Shown here in pieces: positions 15,987 through 24,948 of a DNA stretch of 64,000 nt (position 1 is the first letter of the stretch; every line of letters starts with the position of its first letter). The DNA comes from Candidatus Rhodoblastus alkanivorans (GTDB lineage: Bacteria; Pseudomonadota; Alphaproteobacteria; Rhizobiales; Beijerinckiaceae). The notes beneath the pieces are model-generated. The model did not search any database and was not told the DNA's origin. It saw nothing but the letters and a program-made list of their open reading frames with translations. A program made the position numbers and the translations under genes. The stretch covers positions 1,716,001-1,780,000 of the forward strand of contig NZ_JAIVFP010000001.1 in the NCBI RefSeq assembly GCF_022760755.1. Direction: 5' to 3'.

Positions 15987-16038
15987 CCCGGATCACCTGC
16001 CGATGGCGCATACCCGGGTCCCGAAAGGGGCCTTTTTT
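15963..16038 (+). promoter_or_regulatory. Transcription attenuator of the ilv genes
   Basis: Competing RNA structures are visible. Arm 1 CCGGGT (15977-15982) pairs with arm 2 ACCCGG (15986-15991). An outer stem pairs GCGCCA (15963-15968) with TGGCGC (16004-16009). Arm 2 can instead pair with CCGGGT at 16014-16019. That segment overlaps the left arm of the terminator (16017-16022), so arms 2 and 3 would form the antiterminator. A ribosome stalled at the Ile-Leu-Val-Val codons would cover the 5' part and favour read-through into ilvB. Confidence 0.72.
16017..16038 (+). terminator. Attenuator terminator hairpin
   Basis: GGTCCC (16017-16022), a GAAA tetraloop and GGGGCC (16027-16032) form a 6-bp stem with one G-U pair, followed by six T (16033-16038). 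It lies 53 bases before the ilvB start codon. Confidence 0.85.
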
Positions 16039-16090
16039 ATTTTGGCCGCATGGGAGCGCGTATCCCGAGCAAGCATGTCTGGAGCTCAAG

Positions 16091-17851
16091 ATGTCGAAGA
16101 CGATGACCGGCGCCGAAATGGTGGTGCAGGCCCTGCAGGATCAGGGCGTGACGCATTTGTTCGGATATCCGGGCGGCGCGGTCCTTCCGATCTATGACGC
16201 GCTTTTTCATCAGACCAGGATCCAGCATGTTCTCGTCCGCCACGAGCAGGGCGCGGCCCATGCGGCGGAGGGCTACGCCCGCTCGTCGGGCAAGGTCGGC
16301 TGCCTGCTGGTGACGTCGGGTCCCGGCGCGACCAACGCCATCACCGGCCTGACCGACGCCTTGATGGATTCGATCCCCGTCGTCTGCATCACCGGCCAGG
16401 TGCCGACCCATCTTATCGGTTCGGACGCCTTCCAGGAATGCGACACGGTGGGCATCACCCGCCATTGCACGAAACATAATTATCTCGTCCGCCGGATCGA
16501 GGACCTGCCCCGCATCCTGCACGAGGCCTTCTATATCGCGCGCTCGGGCCGCCCCGGCCCGGTGGTGATCGATATTCCGAAGGACGTGCAATTCGCGTCG
16601 GGGACCTATAACCCGCCGAAGAACATCCAGCACAAGACCTACCAGCCGCAGCTCAAGGGCGATCTCGGCAAGATCAAGCAGGCCTTGGCGATGATGGCCA
16701 AGGCCAAAAAGCCGATTTTTTATACCGGCGGCGGCGTCATCAACGCCGGCCCGATGGCCTCGACCCTGCTGCGCGAACTGGTGGCGCAGACCGGATTTCC
16801 CATCACCTCGACCCTGATGGGCCTCGGCGCCTATCCGGCCTCGGGCAAGGCCTGGCTCGGGATGTTGGGCATGCACGGCTCCTATGAGGCGAACAACGCC
16901 ATGCACGATTGCGATCTGATGATCGCCGTCGGCGCGCGTTTCGACGATCGCATCACCGGCCGTCTCGACGCCTTCGCGCCTTATTCGAAGAAGATCCACA
17001 TCGACATCGACCCATCCTCGATCAACAAGAACGTGCCGGTCGATCTCGCCATCGTCGGCGACTGCGCCCATGTGCTCGAGGACATGGTGCGGCTGTGGCG
17101 CTCGGAGGCGCTCGCCGCCGACAAGAAGGCGTTGCAGGACTGGTGGGGCCAGATCGACCGCTGGCGCGGCCGCAATTCCTTCGGCTACAAGAAGTCGGAC
17201 ACGGTCATCAAACCGCAATATGCGGTCGAGCGGCTTTATGCGTTGACCAAGGGCCGCAAGACCCTGATCACCACCGAGGTCGGCCAGCATCAGATGTGGG
17301 CGGCGCAGCATTACCGCTTCGAGGAGCCCAACCGCTGGATGACGTCGGGCGGCCTCGGCACCATGGGCTATGGCCTGCCGGCGGCGATCGGAGCCCAGCT
17401 CGCCAACCGCGACGCTCTGGTGGTCGATATCGCGGGCGAGGCCTCCATCTTGATGAACATTCAGGAGCTTTCGACAGCGAAGCAGTTCCGCTGCCCGGTC
17501 AAGGTCTTCATCCTGAACAACGAATATATGGGCATGGTGCGCCAGTGGCAGGAATTGCTGCATGGCGGGCGCTATTCCTCGTCCTATTCCGAGGCTCTGC
17601 CCGATTTCGTCAAGCTCGCGGAGGCCTATGGGATCAAGGGGATGCGCTGCTCCGATCCCTCGCAGCTCGACGCCGCGATCCAGGAAATGATCGACAGTCC
17701 CGAGGCGGTGTTGTTCGACTGCGTCGTGGACAAGGCCGAGAACTGCCTGCCGATGATCCCGTCGGGCAAGGCCCACAACGAAATGATCCTGCCCGACGCC
17801 GACGAGGATATCGGCAATGTCATCGACGACAAGGGCAAGATGCTGGTGTGA
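16091..17851 (+). CDS. ilvB: Acetolactate synthase large subunit
   Basis: A 586-residue thiamine-diphosphate and FAD enzyme that makes 2-acetolactate or 2-aceto-2-hydroxybutyrate, the first common step of Ile/Val/Leu synthesis. The N-terminal TPP domain reads LFGYPGGAVLPIYDAL and the activating Glu is in VRHEQGAAHAAEGYAR. The central FAD domain covers about residues 195-330, and the C-terminal TPP-binding motif ends VFILNNEYMGMVRQWQE. The usual GDG/GDAS magnesium motif here reads AGEAS (Asp replaced by Glu), which may be a lineage trait. GGAG at 16081-16084 supports ATG 16091. It is preceded by the attenuator and followed by the small subunit after a 210-base spacer holding an inverted-repeat element. 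Confidence 0.96.
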   Translation: MSKTMTGAEMVVQALQDQGVTHLFGYPGGAVLPIYDALFHQTRIQHVLVRHEQGAAHAAEGYARSSGKVGCLLVTSGPGATNAITGLTDALMDSIPVVCITGQVPTHLIGSDAFQECDTVGITRHCTKHNYLVRRIEDLPRILHEAFYIARSGRPGPVVIDIPKDVQFASGTYNPPKNIQHKTYQPQLKGDLGKIKQALAMMAKAKKPIFYTGGGVINAGPMASTLLRELVAQTGFPITSTLMGLGAYPASGKAWLGMLGMHGSYEANNAMHDCDLMIAVGARFDDRITGRLDAFAPYSKKIHIDIDPSSINKNVPVDLAIVGDCAHVLEDMVRLWRSEALAADKKALQDWWGQIDRWRGRNSFGYKKSDTVIKPQYAVERLYALTKGRKTLITTEVGQHQMWAAQHYRFEEPNRWMTSGGLGTMGYGLPAAIGAQLANRDALVVDIAGEASILMNIQELSTAKQFRCPVKVFILNNEYMGMVRQWQELLHGGRYSSSYSEALPDFVKLAEAYGIKGMRCSDPSQLDAAIQEMIDSPEAVLFDCVVDKAENCLPMIPSGKAHNEMILPDADEDIGNVIDDKGKMLV

Positions 17852-17893
17852 GTTTTCCGCGCGGCGCTTTGCGCCGCGTTGCTTCAACCTCGC

Positions 17894-18033
17894 CGTCATT
17901 GCGAGGAGCGACAGGACGAAGTAATCCAAGCCGCGGCTTGTACGTACGGTGGATTGCTTCGCCAAAGCCCGGCATATGCGCCGGGCGTCGCTTCAACCGG
18001 CGCGCCATCCGCGCCAATGGCTCGCAATGACGG
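17894..18033. repeat. 140-bp inverted-repeat element (MITE/REP-like), copy A
   Basis: A 13-bp perfect terminal inverted repeat: CCGTCATTGCGAG (17894-17906) and its complement CTCGCAATGACGG (18021-18033). Inside is a second inverted pair, GAAGTAATCCA and TGGATTGCTTC. The same termini and inner arms recur at 45568-45660. It lies between the acetolactate synthase large and small subunit genes. No flanking target duplication was seen. Confidence 0.75.
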
Positions 18034-18061
18034 GGTTCAGTGAGAAAATGGACGGCAATTC

Positions 18062-18619
18062 ATGAACGCCCAGACCCCCGCCGCGCTCTCGCCCTATTCC
18101 TCATCCAACGGCAAGGCCTCGCGCACCGAGACCCACACCTTGTCCGTCCTGGTCGACAACGAGCCAGGCGTTCTCGCCCGCGTCGTCGGCCTGTTCTCGG
18201 GACGCGGCTATAATATCGAAAGCCTGACGGTGGCCGAAGTCGCCCACGCCCAGCAGCTTTCGCGCATCACGATCGTCACCACCGGCACGCCGGAGACGAT
18301 CGAGCAGATTTCGCATCAGCTTGAGCGCATCGTCCCGATCCACAAGGTCACCGACCTCAGCCTGCTCGGCAATGCGGTCGAGCGCGAACTGGCGATGATC
18401 AAGGTGCGCGGCAAGGGCGAGAACCGGGTCGAGGCTTTGCGCCTCGCCGAGGCGTTTCGCGCCCGCGTCATCGACGCCTCGCTGGAAAGCTTTGTGTTCG
18501 AACTGACCGGTGCGCCGAAAAAGATCGACGACTTTGTCGAGCTCATGCGACCGATCGGGCTGGTCGAGGTCGCGCGCACCGGCGTCGCGGCGATCACCCG
18601 CGGACCGCAGGGCATGTGA
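18062..18619 (+). CDS. ilvN: Acetolactate synthase small (regulatory) subunit
   Basis: A 185-residue regulatory subunit that binds valine and activates and feedback-inhibits the large subunit. The N-terminal ACT domain is clear (HTLSVLVDNEPGVLARVVGL, then GRGYNIESLTVAEV). The C-terminal half (ELAMIKVRGKGENRVEALRL, LTGAPKKIDDFVELMRPIG) matches the IlvH/IlvN second domain. The length is normal for the short bacterial form. It sits downstream of the large subunit, so it shares the attenuated transcript unless the spacer element holds a promoter. Confidence 0.96.
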   Translation: MNAQTPAALSPYSSSNGKASRTETHTLSVLVDNEPGVLARVVGLFSGRGYNIESLTVAEVAHAQQLSRITIVTTGTPETIEQISHQLERIVPIHKVTDLSLLGNAVERELAMIKVRGKGENRVEALRLAEAFRARVIDASLESFVFELTGAPKKIDDFVELMRPIGLVEVARTGVAAITRGPQGM

Positions 18620-20683
18620 TTGGATAAGCTCGTCTCCGGAGCGCGCGCGGGCGCTGCGACAAAACCGCTCGGGCATCATGATTTCCGTCCCGACATCAAC
18701 GGCCTGCGCGCGCTGGCCGTGCTCGGAGTCGTGGCCTTTCATGCCCATCACGGCCTGCTGCCGGGCGGCTTTACCGGCGTTGATGTCTTTTTCGTCATTT
18801 CCGGCTTCCTCATCACCCGCATCATCCTGAGCGAGCGTGAGGCGGAAAAATTTTCGCTGCTGTTCTTCTACGCAAAGCGCGCCAAGCGGATTCTGCCGGC
18901 GCTGCTGCTTGTCACTTCCTTTGTTTGGGTCCTCGGCTGGCTGTGGGCCGATCCGCGCCAGTTCCGGATGATCGGCGGCCATATCGAGGCCAGTTCCTAT
19001 TTCACCGTCAATCTGTGGCTGTTGCGCCAGACGGCGGGGATCGGAGGCTATTTCGACATCGCTTCCAATTCCAAACCGCTGCTGCATCTGTGGTCGCTGA
19101 GCATCGAGGAGCAGTTTTATCTGTTCTGGCCGGCGACGATGCTGCTGCTGTTTTCCGCCGGGCGGCGCTGGCTCGGGCCCGGAATCGCGCTGATCTTCGC
19201 GCTGTCGCTGGCCTTCTGCCTCTATGAGACGCCGCGCGACCCTTCAGCCGCCTTCTATCTGCCGTGGACCCGCGCCTGGGAACTGGCGCTCGGCGCGCTG
19301 CTGGCGTGGCGGGAAGTGTTCATTCTGCATCGCGCGCCCCATCCCGAGCGGCCTTGGGCCGATGTCGGCGCGGGGCTCGGGGTCGCGCTGATCTGCGCTT
19401 CTTATGTCCTGCTCGACGAAACGCAAGCTTTCCCCGGCTGGCGGGCGCTGGCGCCGGCGCTCGGCAGCGCCTTGGTGATCGCCTTTCCGGGCTCGCGCAT
19501 CGGCGCTTATGTGCTCGGCAACCGCGTCGCGCAATTTTTCGGACTGATTTCCTATCCGCTTTATCTCTGGCACTGGCCCTTGTTCGCCTTCGCCCATATC
19601 CGGCCCGGCGTGACGCCGGACGGCGCCACCATGGCGGCGCTGTCCGCGCTCGCTGTCGTCCTCGCTTATCTGACCTGGCGTTTCGTCGAGCGGCCGGTCG
19701 GCCACCTCTTCCGTCGCCGCCCGCGCGCCGTCGCGCTGGCGCTGGTCGCGCTGCTTGGCGTCACCGGCGTCGTCGGCAGCGCCACCAGAGTCGCGGACGG
19801 CGTTCCAAACCGCTTCCCGCCGGAAGTCGTCCGCATCTTCAATTACACCAAGACAGGCGCCGACCTGCCGCGCCTGCAGGCCTGCTTCTATCAGCGCGAG
19901 GAAAAGCGCTTTTCCCTAGAAGAGGAAAGGCGGCGCGCCGCGTCCTTCTTCGAGGCGAATCATTGCGGCGTCATCGCCGATCCGCGCAAGCCGACCATCA
20001 TGATCGTCGGCGATTCCCACGCCGCCGTTCTCTTCGTCGGGCTGGAGCATGAATTTGCCGGGCGCGCCAATGTCGTCGCGATGACCGCGACCTATTGCAT
20101 GCCGCTGATCGAGAACACGCCGATGGATCAGGGCGCCGGGGGCACGCCGCGCTGCCACGCGATCAACCAATATGTATTCCGGCAGATTCGCGCGATCAAG
20201 CCGGACGTTCTGGTGGTGGGGGCCTATTTCGCCTCCTACGCCTCCGATCACGCCTGGCTCTATCCGAATTATTTCAACGATTTCCTCGCCAATGTGCACA
20301 GGCTGCACAAGGATGGGGTGAAGAATATCGTGATCGCCGGCGAAATCCCGACCTGGTCGCCCTTCCTGCCCATTCTGGTCGGGCTCGATGTCAACACCGG
20401 CAAAAAGCCGCCGGAATTTTCCGCCATCGGCCTGCGGCCTGAATCGCGCGCCGCCGACGCGCGGCTCAAAAAAATGGATTGGGGGCCGGGCGCAACTTAC
20501 GTGTCCCAGGCCGCAAAATTGTGCCGCGCCGGCGAATGCCGCCGTCTGGTCGGCGACAAGTTGCCGGAGGACATGATCGCGGTCGATTACGGCCATTACA
20601 GTTTCGACGGCTCGATTTTCGCGGTCAAAAATATTCTTGCGCCGGTCATCGACCCGCTTCTGGGCAAGGCGCGGGGAAACTAG
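18620..20683 (+). CDS. OafA/YrhL-type acyltransferase with C-terminal SGNH domain
   Basis: A 687-residue membrane acyltransferase that would O-acetylate an envelope polysaccharide. The AT3 domain (about residues 20-370) starts FRPDINGLRALAVLGVVAFH with the essential His, has GGFTGVDVFFVISGFLI, and carries roughly ten membrane segments. The periplasmic C-terminal SGNH hydrolase-like domain has the nucleophile in IVGDSHAAVL near residue 458 and a late His in DYGHYSFDGS. The start is TTG at 18620, right after the ilvN stop; no better start was found before the conserved region. Co-transcription with ilv is possible but there is no functional tie. Confidence 0.93.
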   Translation: MDKLVSGARAGAATKPLGHHDFRPDINGLRALAVLGVVAFHAHHGLLPGGFTGVDVFFVISGFLITRIILSEREAEKFSLLFFYAKRAKRILPALLLVTSFVWVLGWLWADPRQFRMIGGHIEASSYFTVNLWLLRQTAGIGGYFDIASNSKPLLHLWSLSIEEQFYLFWPATMLLLFSAGRRWLGPGIALIFALSLAFCLYETPRDPSAAFYLPWTRAWELALGALLAWREVFILHRAPHPERPWADVGAGLGVALICASYVLLDETQAFPGWRALAPALGSALVIAFPGSRIGAYVLGNRVAQFFGLISYPLYLWHWPLFAFAHIRPGVTPDGATMAALSALAVVLAYLTWRFVERPVGHLFRRRPRAVALALVALLGVTGVVGSATRVADGVPNRFPPEVVRIFNYTKTGADLPRLQACFYQREEKRFSLEEERRRAASFFEANHCGVIADPRKPTIMIVGDSHAAVLFVGLEHEFAGRANVVAMTATYCMPLIENTPMDQGAGGTPRCHAINQYVFRQIRAIKPDVLVVGAYFASYASDHAWLYPNYFNDFLANVHRLHKDGVKNIVIAGEIPTWSPFLPILVGLDVNTGKKPPEFSAIGLRPESRAADARLKKMDWGPGATYVSQAAKLCRAGECRRLVGDKLPEDMIAVDYGHYSFDGSIFAVKNILAPVIDPLLGKARGN

Positions 20684-21034
20684 CGGTCGAAATCTGAAAC
20701 CTGGCGAGGCAAAGATCGACCAAGACGGTGGTTCCAGACCTTCGATCGGCTGGTGAGAACGCGGCGCCTTGCGCTCGATCTTGCCGCAGTCCGGCGCGTG
20801 ATCCGACCGGCTGGAACCAAAAGAGCGAGATCCTCGTTTTTCTCCCGGGAGAGTCCGCTCTCAGCTTAGTCGTTCAAGGGAGACCGTTGGCGTTGACGGC
20901 GAGGCGGCCGGACTCGCGCCGAGGGCGTCGCCCGGAAATCGGCGGCGCCGTCACTGGTATCCGTCGACCGCCTAATGAACCTCATTCGCCGCGGACCGGC
21001 AATGCGGGATCGGCAAATCTCCGAGGAGGTTCTC
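20684..21034. other. 351-base intergenic region without a convincing gene
   Basis: No reading frame looks coding. GGTTCCAG (20730-20737) and CTGGAACC (20811-20818) form an 8-bp inverted repeat about 73 bases apart, perhaps a relic of a small element. CGAG-ATC-CTCG followed by TTTTT near 20826-20842 is a weak terminator candidate for the acyltransferase gene. Confidence 0.35.
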
Positions 21035-21634
21035 ATGACATGGAGCGTCGAAGGCACATATATCGAGGCTTGCAATTGCGAGGCGGCGTGTCCGTGCATC
21101 TTCCTCTCGCCGCCAACCGAGGATGATTGCAGAGTTCTTGTCGGATGGCACATTGACAAAGGTCGTCATGGCGACGCCGTTCTCGACGGGTTGAACGCCG
21201 CGCTCATCGCATTTGCGCCCGGCAATATGAAAGACGGCCAGTGGAAAGTTGCGCTCTATCTGGACAGTCGCGGCGACGACAAGCAAAAGGCCGCCCTCCA
21301 GGGAATATTCTCGGGCGCCGACGGCGGACATCTCGCCAACCTCGGACCGCTGATCGGCGAAGTCCTGGGCGCGCGCCCCGCAAGAATCAGCTTTAGCGAA
21401 AGCGGGAACCGACAGTTCCGTTTTGAAGTGGATGGCGCCGCTTCAACCGAGATGGAGGCGATTCAGGGCCAGGGCGGCGGAACGACCGAGATCAAGGGGC
21501 ATCCGCTGGCAATATCGCCCGGATACCCTGTGACGGTATCCCGCGCTTCGCACCTCAGGATCGACGATTTCGGAATCAAATGCGAGGTCGGAGGGCGAAA
21601 TGGTTTCTTCGCGCCGTTCGCCTACCAAAGTTGA
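21035..21634 (+). CDS. DUF1326 family protein
   Basis: A 199-residue protein of the DUF1326 family, function unknown. The N-terminus MTWSVEGTYIEACNCEAACPC carries the family's clustered Cys motif (CNC then CPC), followed by another Cys in EDDCRVLVGW, which suggests metal or redox chemistry. The remainder is predicted beta-rich (YLDSRGDDKQKAALQGIF, FGIKCEVGGRNGFFAPFAY). No signal peptide is seen. The ATG at 21035 follows a strong GAGGAGG (21023-21029). Its 3' end overlaps the next gene by 35 bases, and the DUF1326/DUF2182 gene pair is recurrent in bacteria, so the two products probably act together. Confidence 0.88.
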   Translation: MTWSVEGTYIEACNCEAACPCIFLSPPTEDDCRVLVGWHIDKGRHGDAVLDGLNAALIAFAPGNMKDGQWKVALYLDSRGDDKQKAALQGIFSGADGGHLANLGPLIGEVLGARPARISFSESGNRQFRFEVDGAASTEMEAIQGQGGGTTEIKGHPLAISPGYPVTVSRASHLRIDDFGIKCEVGGRNGFFAPFAYQS

Positions 21635-22403
21635 TCAGAGCGTCACCGCGTCATCGCGCGAACTGATCTTCGAGCGCCCATGGACGGCGGCGGGCATTTG
21701 GGCGGCGACGCTCGGAGGATGGCTCGTCCTGTTGTGGGGAGCCACCAACATGGACAGTCCGGCGGCCCAGCTGGCCATGCCGACAGGCGAATGGTCGACG
21801 GCGAACTGGTTTGCGGTTTTCGTCATGTGGGCCGTTATGATGGCGGCGATGATGCTGCCTTCGGCGGCGCCGATGGCGATGTGTTTTTCGGCGCTGAACC
21901 GGCGGCGCGGCGACGGCGCGAGAACCTTCTTTTTCGTGGCCGCATATCTCGCCTTATGGGGCGCTTTCAGCGGCGCGGCGACCGCCGCGCAATGGGCGCT
22001 GCAATCGGCCGGATGGATCTCGCCAATGATTGTGAGCATGTCGCCTGTGTTCAGCGCGGCGCTTCTCCTGATCGCGGGCGTTTTTCAGTTCAGCCCGATC
22101 AAACTTGCCTGTCTGCGCGCGTGTCGTTCGCCGCTTGGCTTCCTGATGAACGACTGGAGCGATGGGCTTCTCGGCGCCTGGCGGATGGGAATGCGCCACG
22201 GCCTTTATTGTATTGGGTGCTGCTGGGGGCTGATGGCGCTTCTGTTTGTCGGCGGCGCGATGAATCTGCTCTGGGTCGTCGCCCTCGCCGCACTTGTCGC
22301 GATAGAAAAACTCGCGCCAAAGGGTGAACTGGTCGCCCGCTTGTTGGGCGTGGTCATGATCGGCGCTGGCGTTGTAAGTTGGACCCGGCCTTTACTGGCG
22401 TGA
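21600..22403 (+). CDS. DUF2182 family integral membrane protein
   Basis: A 267-residue polytopic membrane protein of the DUF2182 family, described in databases as a predicted metal-binding membrane protein. About six or seven hydrophobic segments are visible. The family motifs are WAVMMAAMMLPSAAPM, FQFSPIKLACLRACRSP and GMRHGLYCIGCCWGLMALLF. The Met-rich, Cys and His residues in these segments could bind a metal. It overlaps the DUF1326 gene by 35 bases and is translationally coupled to it. Transported or bound species unknown. Confidence 0.88.
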   Translation: MVSSRRSPTKVDQSVTASSRELIFERPWTAAGIWAATLGGWLVLLWGATNMDSPAAQLAMPTGEWSTANWFAVFVMWAVMMAAMMLPSAAPMAMCFSALNRRRGDGARTFFFVAAYLALWGAFSGAATAAQWALQSAGWISPMIVSMSPVFSAALLLIAGVFQFSPIKLACLRACRSPLGFLMNDWSDGLLGAWRMGMRHGLYCIGCCWGLMALLFVGGAMNLLWVVALAALVAIEKLAPKGELVARLLGVVMIGAGVVSWTRPLLA

Positions 22404-22566
22404 CCGCGCGCCCTTCCAGGGCTTGCGCGACCGGCGTTCTGCTTTTTGGATGGGTTGCGCCATCGCGAGTTCGCCATGTTTCACCATTCGCGCCGGTTTT
22501 CAGCATTGAGGTGGCGACCGATCGGCGGCTCTGATCTATCCTGCGCCGGACGCGCGGGAGATTCCC

Positions 22567-24207
22567 ATGGCCACGAGTGTCATCCAATATGTTTTGCGAC
22601 GCCTTCGCGACATCGGCGTGACCGATGTTTTCGGCGTGCCGGGCGATTACGCCTTTCCGGTCAATGACGCCATCTGCAACGAGCCCGGTCTGCGCTGGAT
22701 CGGCTGCTGCAACGAGCTCAGCGCCGCTTATGCCGCCGAGGGTTACGCCAGGATCAGGGGCGTCGGCGCGCTCTGCACCACTTATGGGGTGGGCGAGCTT
22801 TCGGCGATCAACGGCGTCGCCGGCGCCTATGCCGAACATCTCCCGGTGTTTCATCTCGTCGGCGCGCCCAATGTCGCGATCCAGGAATCGCGCGCTCTTA
22901 TGCACCACACGCTGGGAAATGGTGAGTACGACCTGTTTCGCCGCATGTCCGAGCCGGTGGTCTGCGCCCATGCGGTGATGACCCCGCAGAATGTCGCCTA
23001 TGAAACCGAACGGCTGATCGCCGAGGCGCTCTATCATCTGCGCCCGGTCTACATGGTCTTTCCCGCCGATCTCGCCTCCGCGCCCGTCGCCGGCGAGGCG
23101 CGTGCGATCGCCTCGCCGCAAAGCGACCCGGACGCTTTGGCCCATGTGAGCGAGGTGATTGTTGAGGCGATCGACAAGGCGCGCTCGGCCTGCGTCCTGC
23201 CCGGCGTGCTGATCGCTCGCGCCGGATTGCAGCCCGCCCTGCATGAGCTGATCGCCGTTTCGGGCCTGCCCTTCGCCACCATGTTCATGGACAAATCCGT
23301 GCTCGACGAGACCCATCCCTGCTACGTCGGCATGTATGACGGCGCGCTGATGCAGCCCGAGGTGCGCGCCTTTGTCGAAGAGGCGGACCAGGTTCTGGCC
23401 ATCGGCACATTGATGACCGATTTCAACACCGGGGCTTTCACCTCGCGGCTCGATCCCGCCAGAACCATTTCCATCGGCAAGCATCGCGTCCGGGTTGGCG
23501 ACAAGACTTTTTTCAATGCCGAACTCGGCGATTTGCTGAAAAGCCTGACCTCGCGGCTTTCGCGCCGCGACTGGCCGAAGATCGCGCCGAAGAGGCTCGG
23601 TAAGGCGACAGGCGCGGGCGATGACAAGATTGACGCCGCCGCGCTCTATCCGCGCCTCGCCGGTTTCCTGCGCGAGAACGACATTCTTTTCGCCGAAACC
23701 GGCACCACCTCGATGGGGCTCGGTTTCGCGCAAATGCCTTCCGGCGCCAATTTCTACAACCAGACCCTGTGGGGCTCGATCGGCTGGGCCACGCCCGCGG
23801 CTTTCGGCGCTTCGATCGCAGCGCCCGAGCGGCGCGTCGTGCTGCTCACCGGCGACGGCGCTCATCAGTTCACGGTCCAGGAGATCAGCCAGTTCGCGCG
23901 CTACGGGCGGAAGCCGATCGTCTTCGTGGTCAATAATTCCGGCTATCTGATCGAGCGCCTGTTATGCCGCGAGCCCGGGATCGCCTATAACGACATCGCG
24001 CCCTGGCGATACAGCCTGTTGCCACAGGCCTTCGGCTGCGACGGCTGGTTCTCGGCGCGGGTCGAAACCTGCGCCGAATTCGATCAGGCGCTGGAGGCGG
24101 CGAGCCACGCCGAGACGGGCGTCTATATCGAAATCGTCACCGACGCTTATGCGGCGTCGGACCTGGCGACGAAGATGCACCAGACGTTCCGCAAGCTCTA
24201 CGAGTGA
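22567..24207 (+). CDS. Pyruvate / 2-keto acid decarboxylase (PDC/IPDC family)
   Basis: A 546-residue thiamine-diphosphate enzyme of the pyruvate decarboxylase/indolepyruvate decarboxylase group, which turns a 2-keto acid into an aldehyde and CO2. The key residues of true decarboxylases are present: the Asp in GVPGDYAFP, the Glu in CNELSAAYAAEGYAR, the His-His pair in LMHHTLG and the active Glu in NSGYLIERL. The TPP/Mg motif is LTGDGAHQFTVQEIS, ending VVNN. Carboligases lack the HH pair, so decarboxylation is favoured. ATG 22567 follows GGGAGATTCCC. Substrate choice (pyruvate, phenylpyruvate, indolepyruvate or branched keto acids) cannot be read. It stands alone. Confidence 0.92.
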   Translation: MATSVIQYVLRRLRDIGVTDVFGVPGDYAFPVNDAICNEPGLRWIGCCNELSAAYAAEGYARIRGVGALCTTYGVGELSAINGVAGAYAEHLPVFHLVGAPNVAIQESRALMHHTLGNGEYDLFRRMSEPVVCAHAVMTPQNVAYETERLIAEALYHLRPVYMVFPADLASAPVAGEARAIASPQSDPDALAHVSEVIVEAIDKARSACVLPGVLIARAGLQPALHELIAVSGLPFATMFMDKSVLDETHPCYVGMYDGALMQPEVRAFVEEADQVLAIGTLMTDFNTGAFTSRLDPARTISIGKHRVRVGDKTFFNAELGDLLKSLTSRLSRRDWPKIAPKRLGKATGAGDDKIDAAALYPRLAGFLRENDILFAETGTTSMGLGFAQMPSGANFYNQTLWGSIGWATPAAFGASIAAPERRVVLLTGDGAHQFTVQEISQFARYGRKPIVFVVNNSGYLIERLLCREPGIAYNDIAPWRYSLLPQAFGCDGWFSARVETCAEFDQALEAASHAETGVYIEIVTDAYAASDLATKMHQTFRKLYE

Positions 24208-24481
24208 ACGCGGCGCAAAGCGATGTCGCGCGGCGAGTGGTCGAAATTGGGCGCGTGGTTCCCCTTCATGAATGATCCAGAACGGCGGGAAGCGGAAGGT
24301 TGCGGGCGCTGATGGCAAGGGCAAAGATGGGCGGACACCCGTCAATGGGGTTCAGGCGCGCCGACGCATGCACGGCGACCTTTTTGTCGCGGGAAGGTTT
24401 TGCCGCGCTATACCCGAGTGCTCGTTTGAAGTACAAATAGAACCGCGACTTACCACAGTCGAGCCTCAAGGGGAGGTATTC

Positions 24482-24703
24482 ATGAAAGTGCTCAGGACCG
24501 TGTTGCTCGGCGTCGTGATTCTTTCCACCGCCTTGTCGTCGGCGATTGCGCCGGCGTTCGCGTTGGGCGGCTGCGGTCCTAACCGGCATCGCAATGCGTG
24601 GGGCCGATGCGTATGGGGCGGTCAAAATGAAGGCTGGTGCCGGAGACATACGGGCCATAGAGCCGTTCGTATGCCCAATGGAACGCTGCGCTGCTTCAGG
24701 TGA
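24482..24703 (+). CDS. Small secreted GCG-motif peptide
   Basis: A 73-residue protein with a clear Sec signal peptide (MKVLRTVLLGVVILSTALSS, cleaved near AFA-LGG). The mature part is about 45 residues, rich in Gly, Arg, His and Cys (GGCGPNRHRNAWGRCVWGG, ending PNGTLRCFR). It resembles the GCG_CRPN-type small exported proteins common in Hyphomicrobiales, function unknown. Four Cys could form two disulphides. GGGGAGG at about 24470-24476 supports ATG 24482. Confidence 0.75.
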   Translation: MKVLRTVLLGVVILSTALSSAIAPAFALGGCGPNRHRNAWGRCVWGGQNEGWCRRHTGHRAVRMPNGTLRCFR

Positions 24704-24948
24704 TTGCCCTTCGGCGACGCGCGCCGAAACAGACGGCGCGCTTGGCGTCCTCGAACCCGGCGCCGGCGCGCCAATCGAGATTTCCACTCACGCGACGGGA
24801 GCCGAACGCCGGTTGGAACGATGTCCCCTTTGCGTCGACTTGGGACGATCGTCAAACATCCTGCGGATGACGGCTTCGAGCCGAACGCACTCATTCCCGA
24901 ATGCACCAGGCGTCGGATTTCGACCGCCAGCTCAGCGCGGCCCGGCCT

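Noticed and set aside
16037-17965. 642-codon minus-strand frame opposite ilvB
   Set aside because: Shadow of a high-GC gene: the translation is His/Arg/Gln/Asp-rich without any domain, while the plus strand encodes an unmistakable acetolactate synthase.
20730-20818. Small insertion element with GGTTCCAG/CTGGAACC ends
   Set aside because: Only 8 bp of inverted repeat, no target duplication and no second copy in the window; too weak to call.
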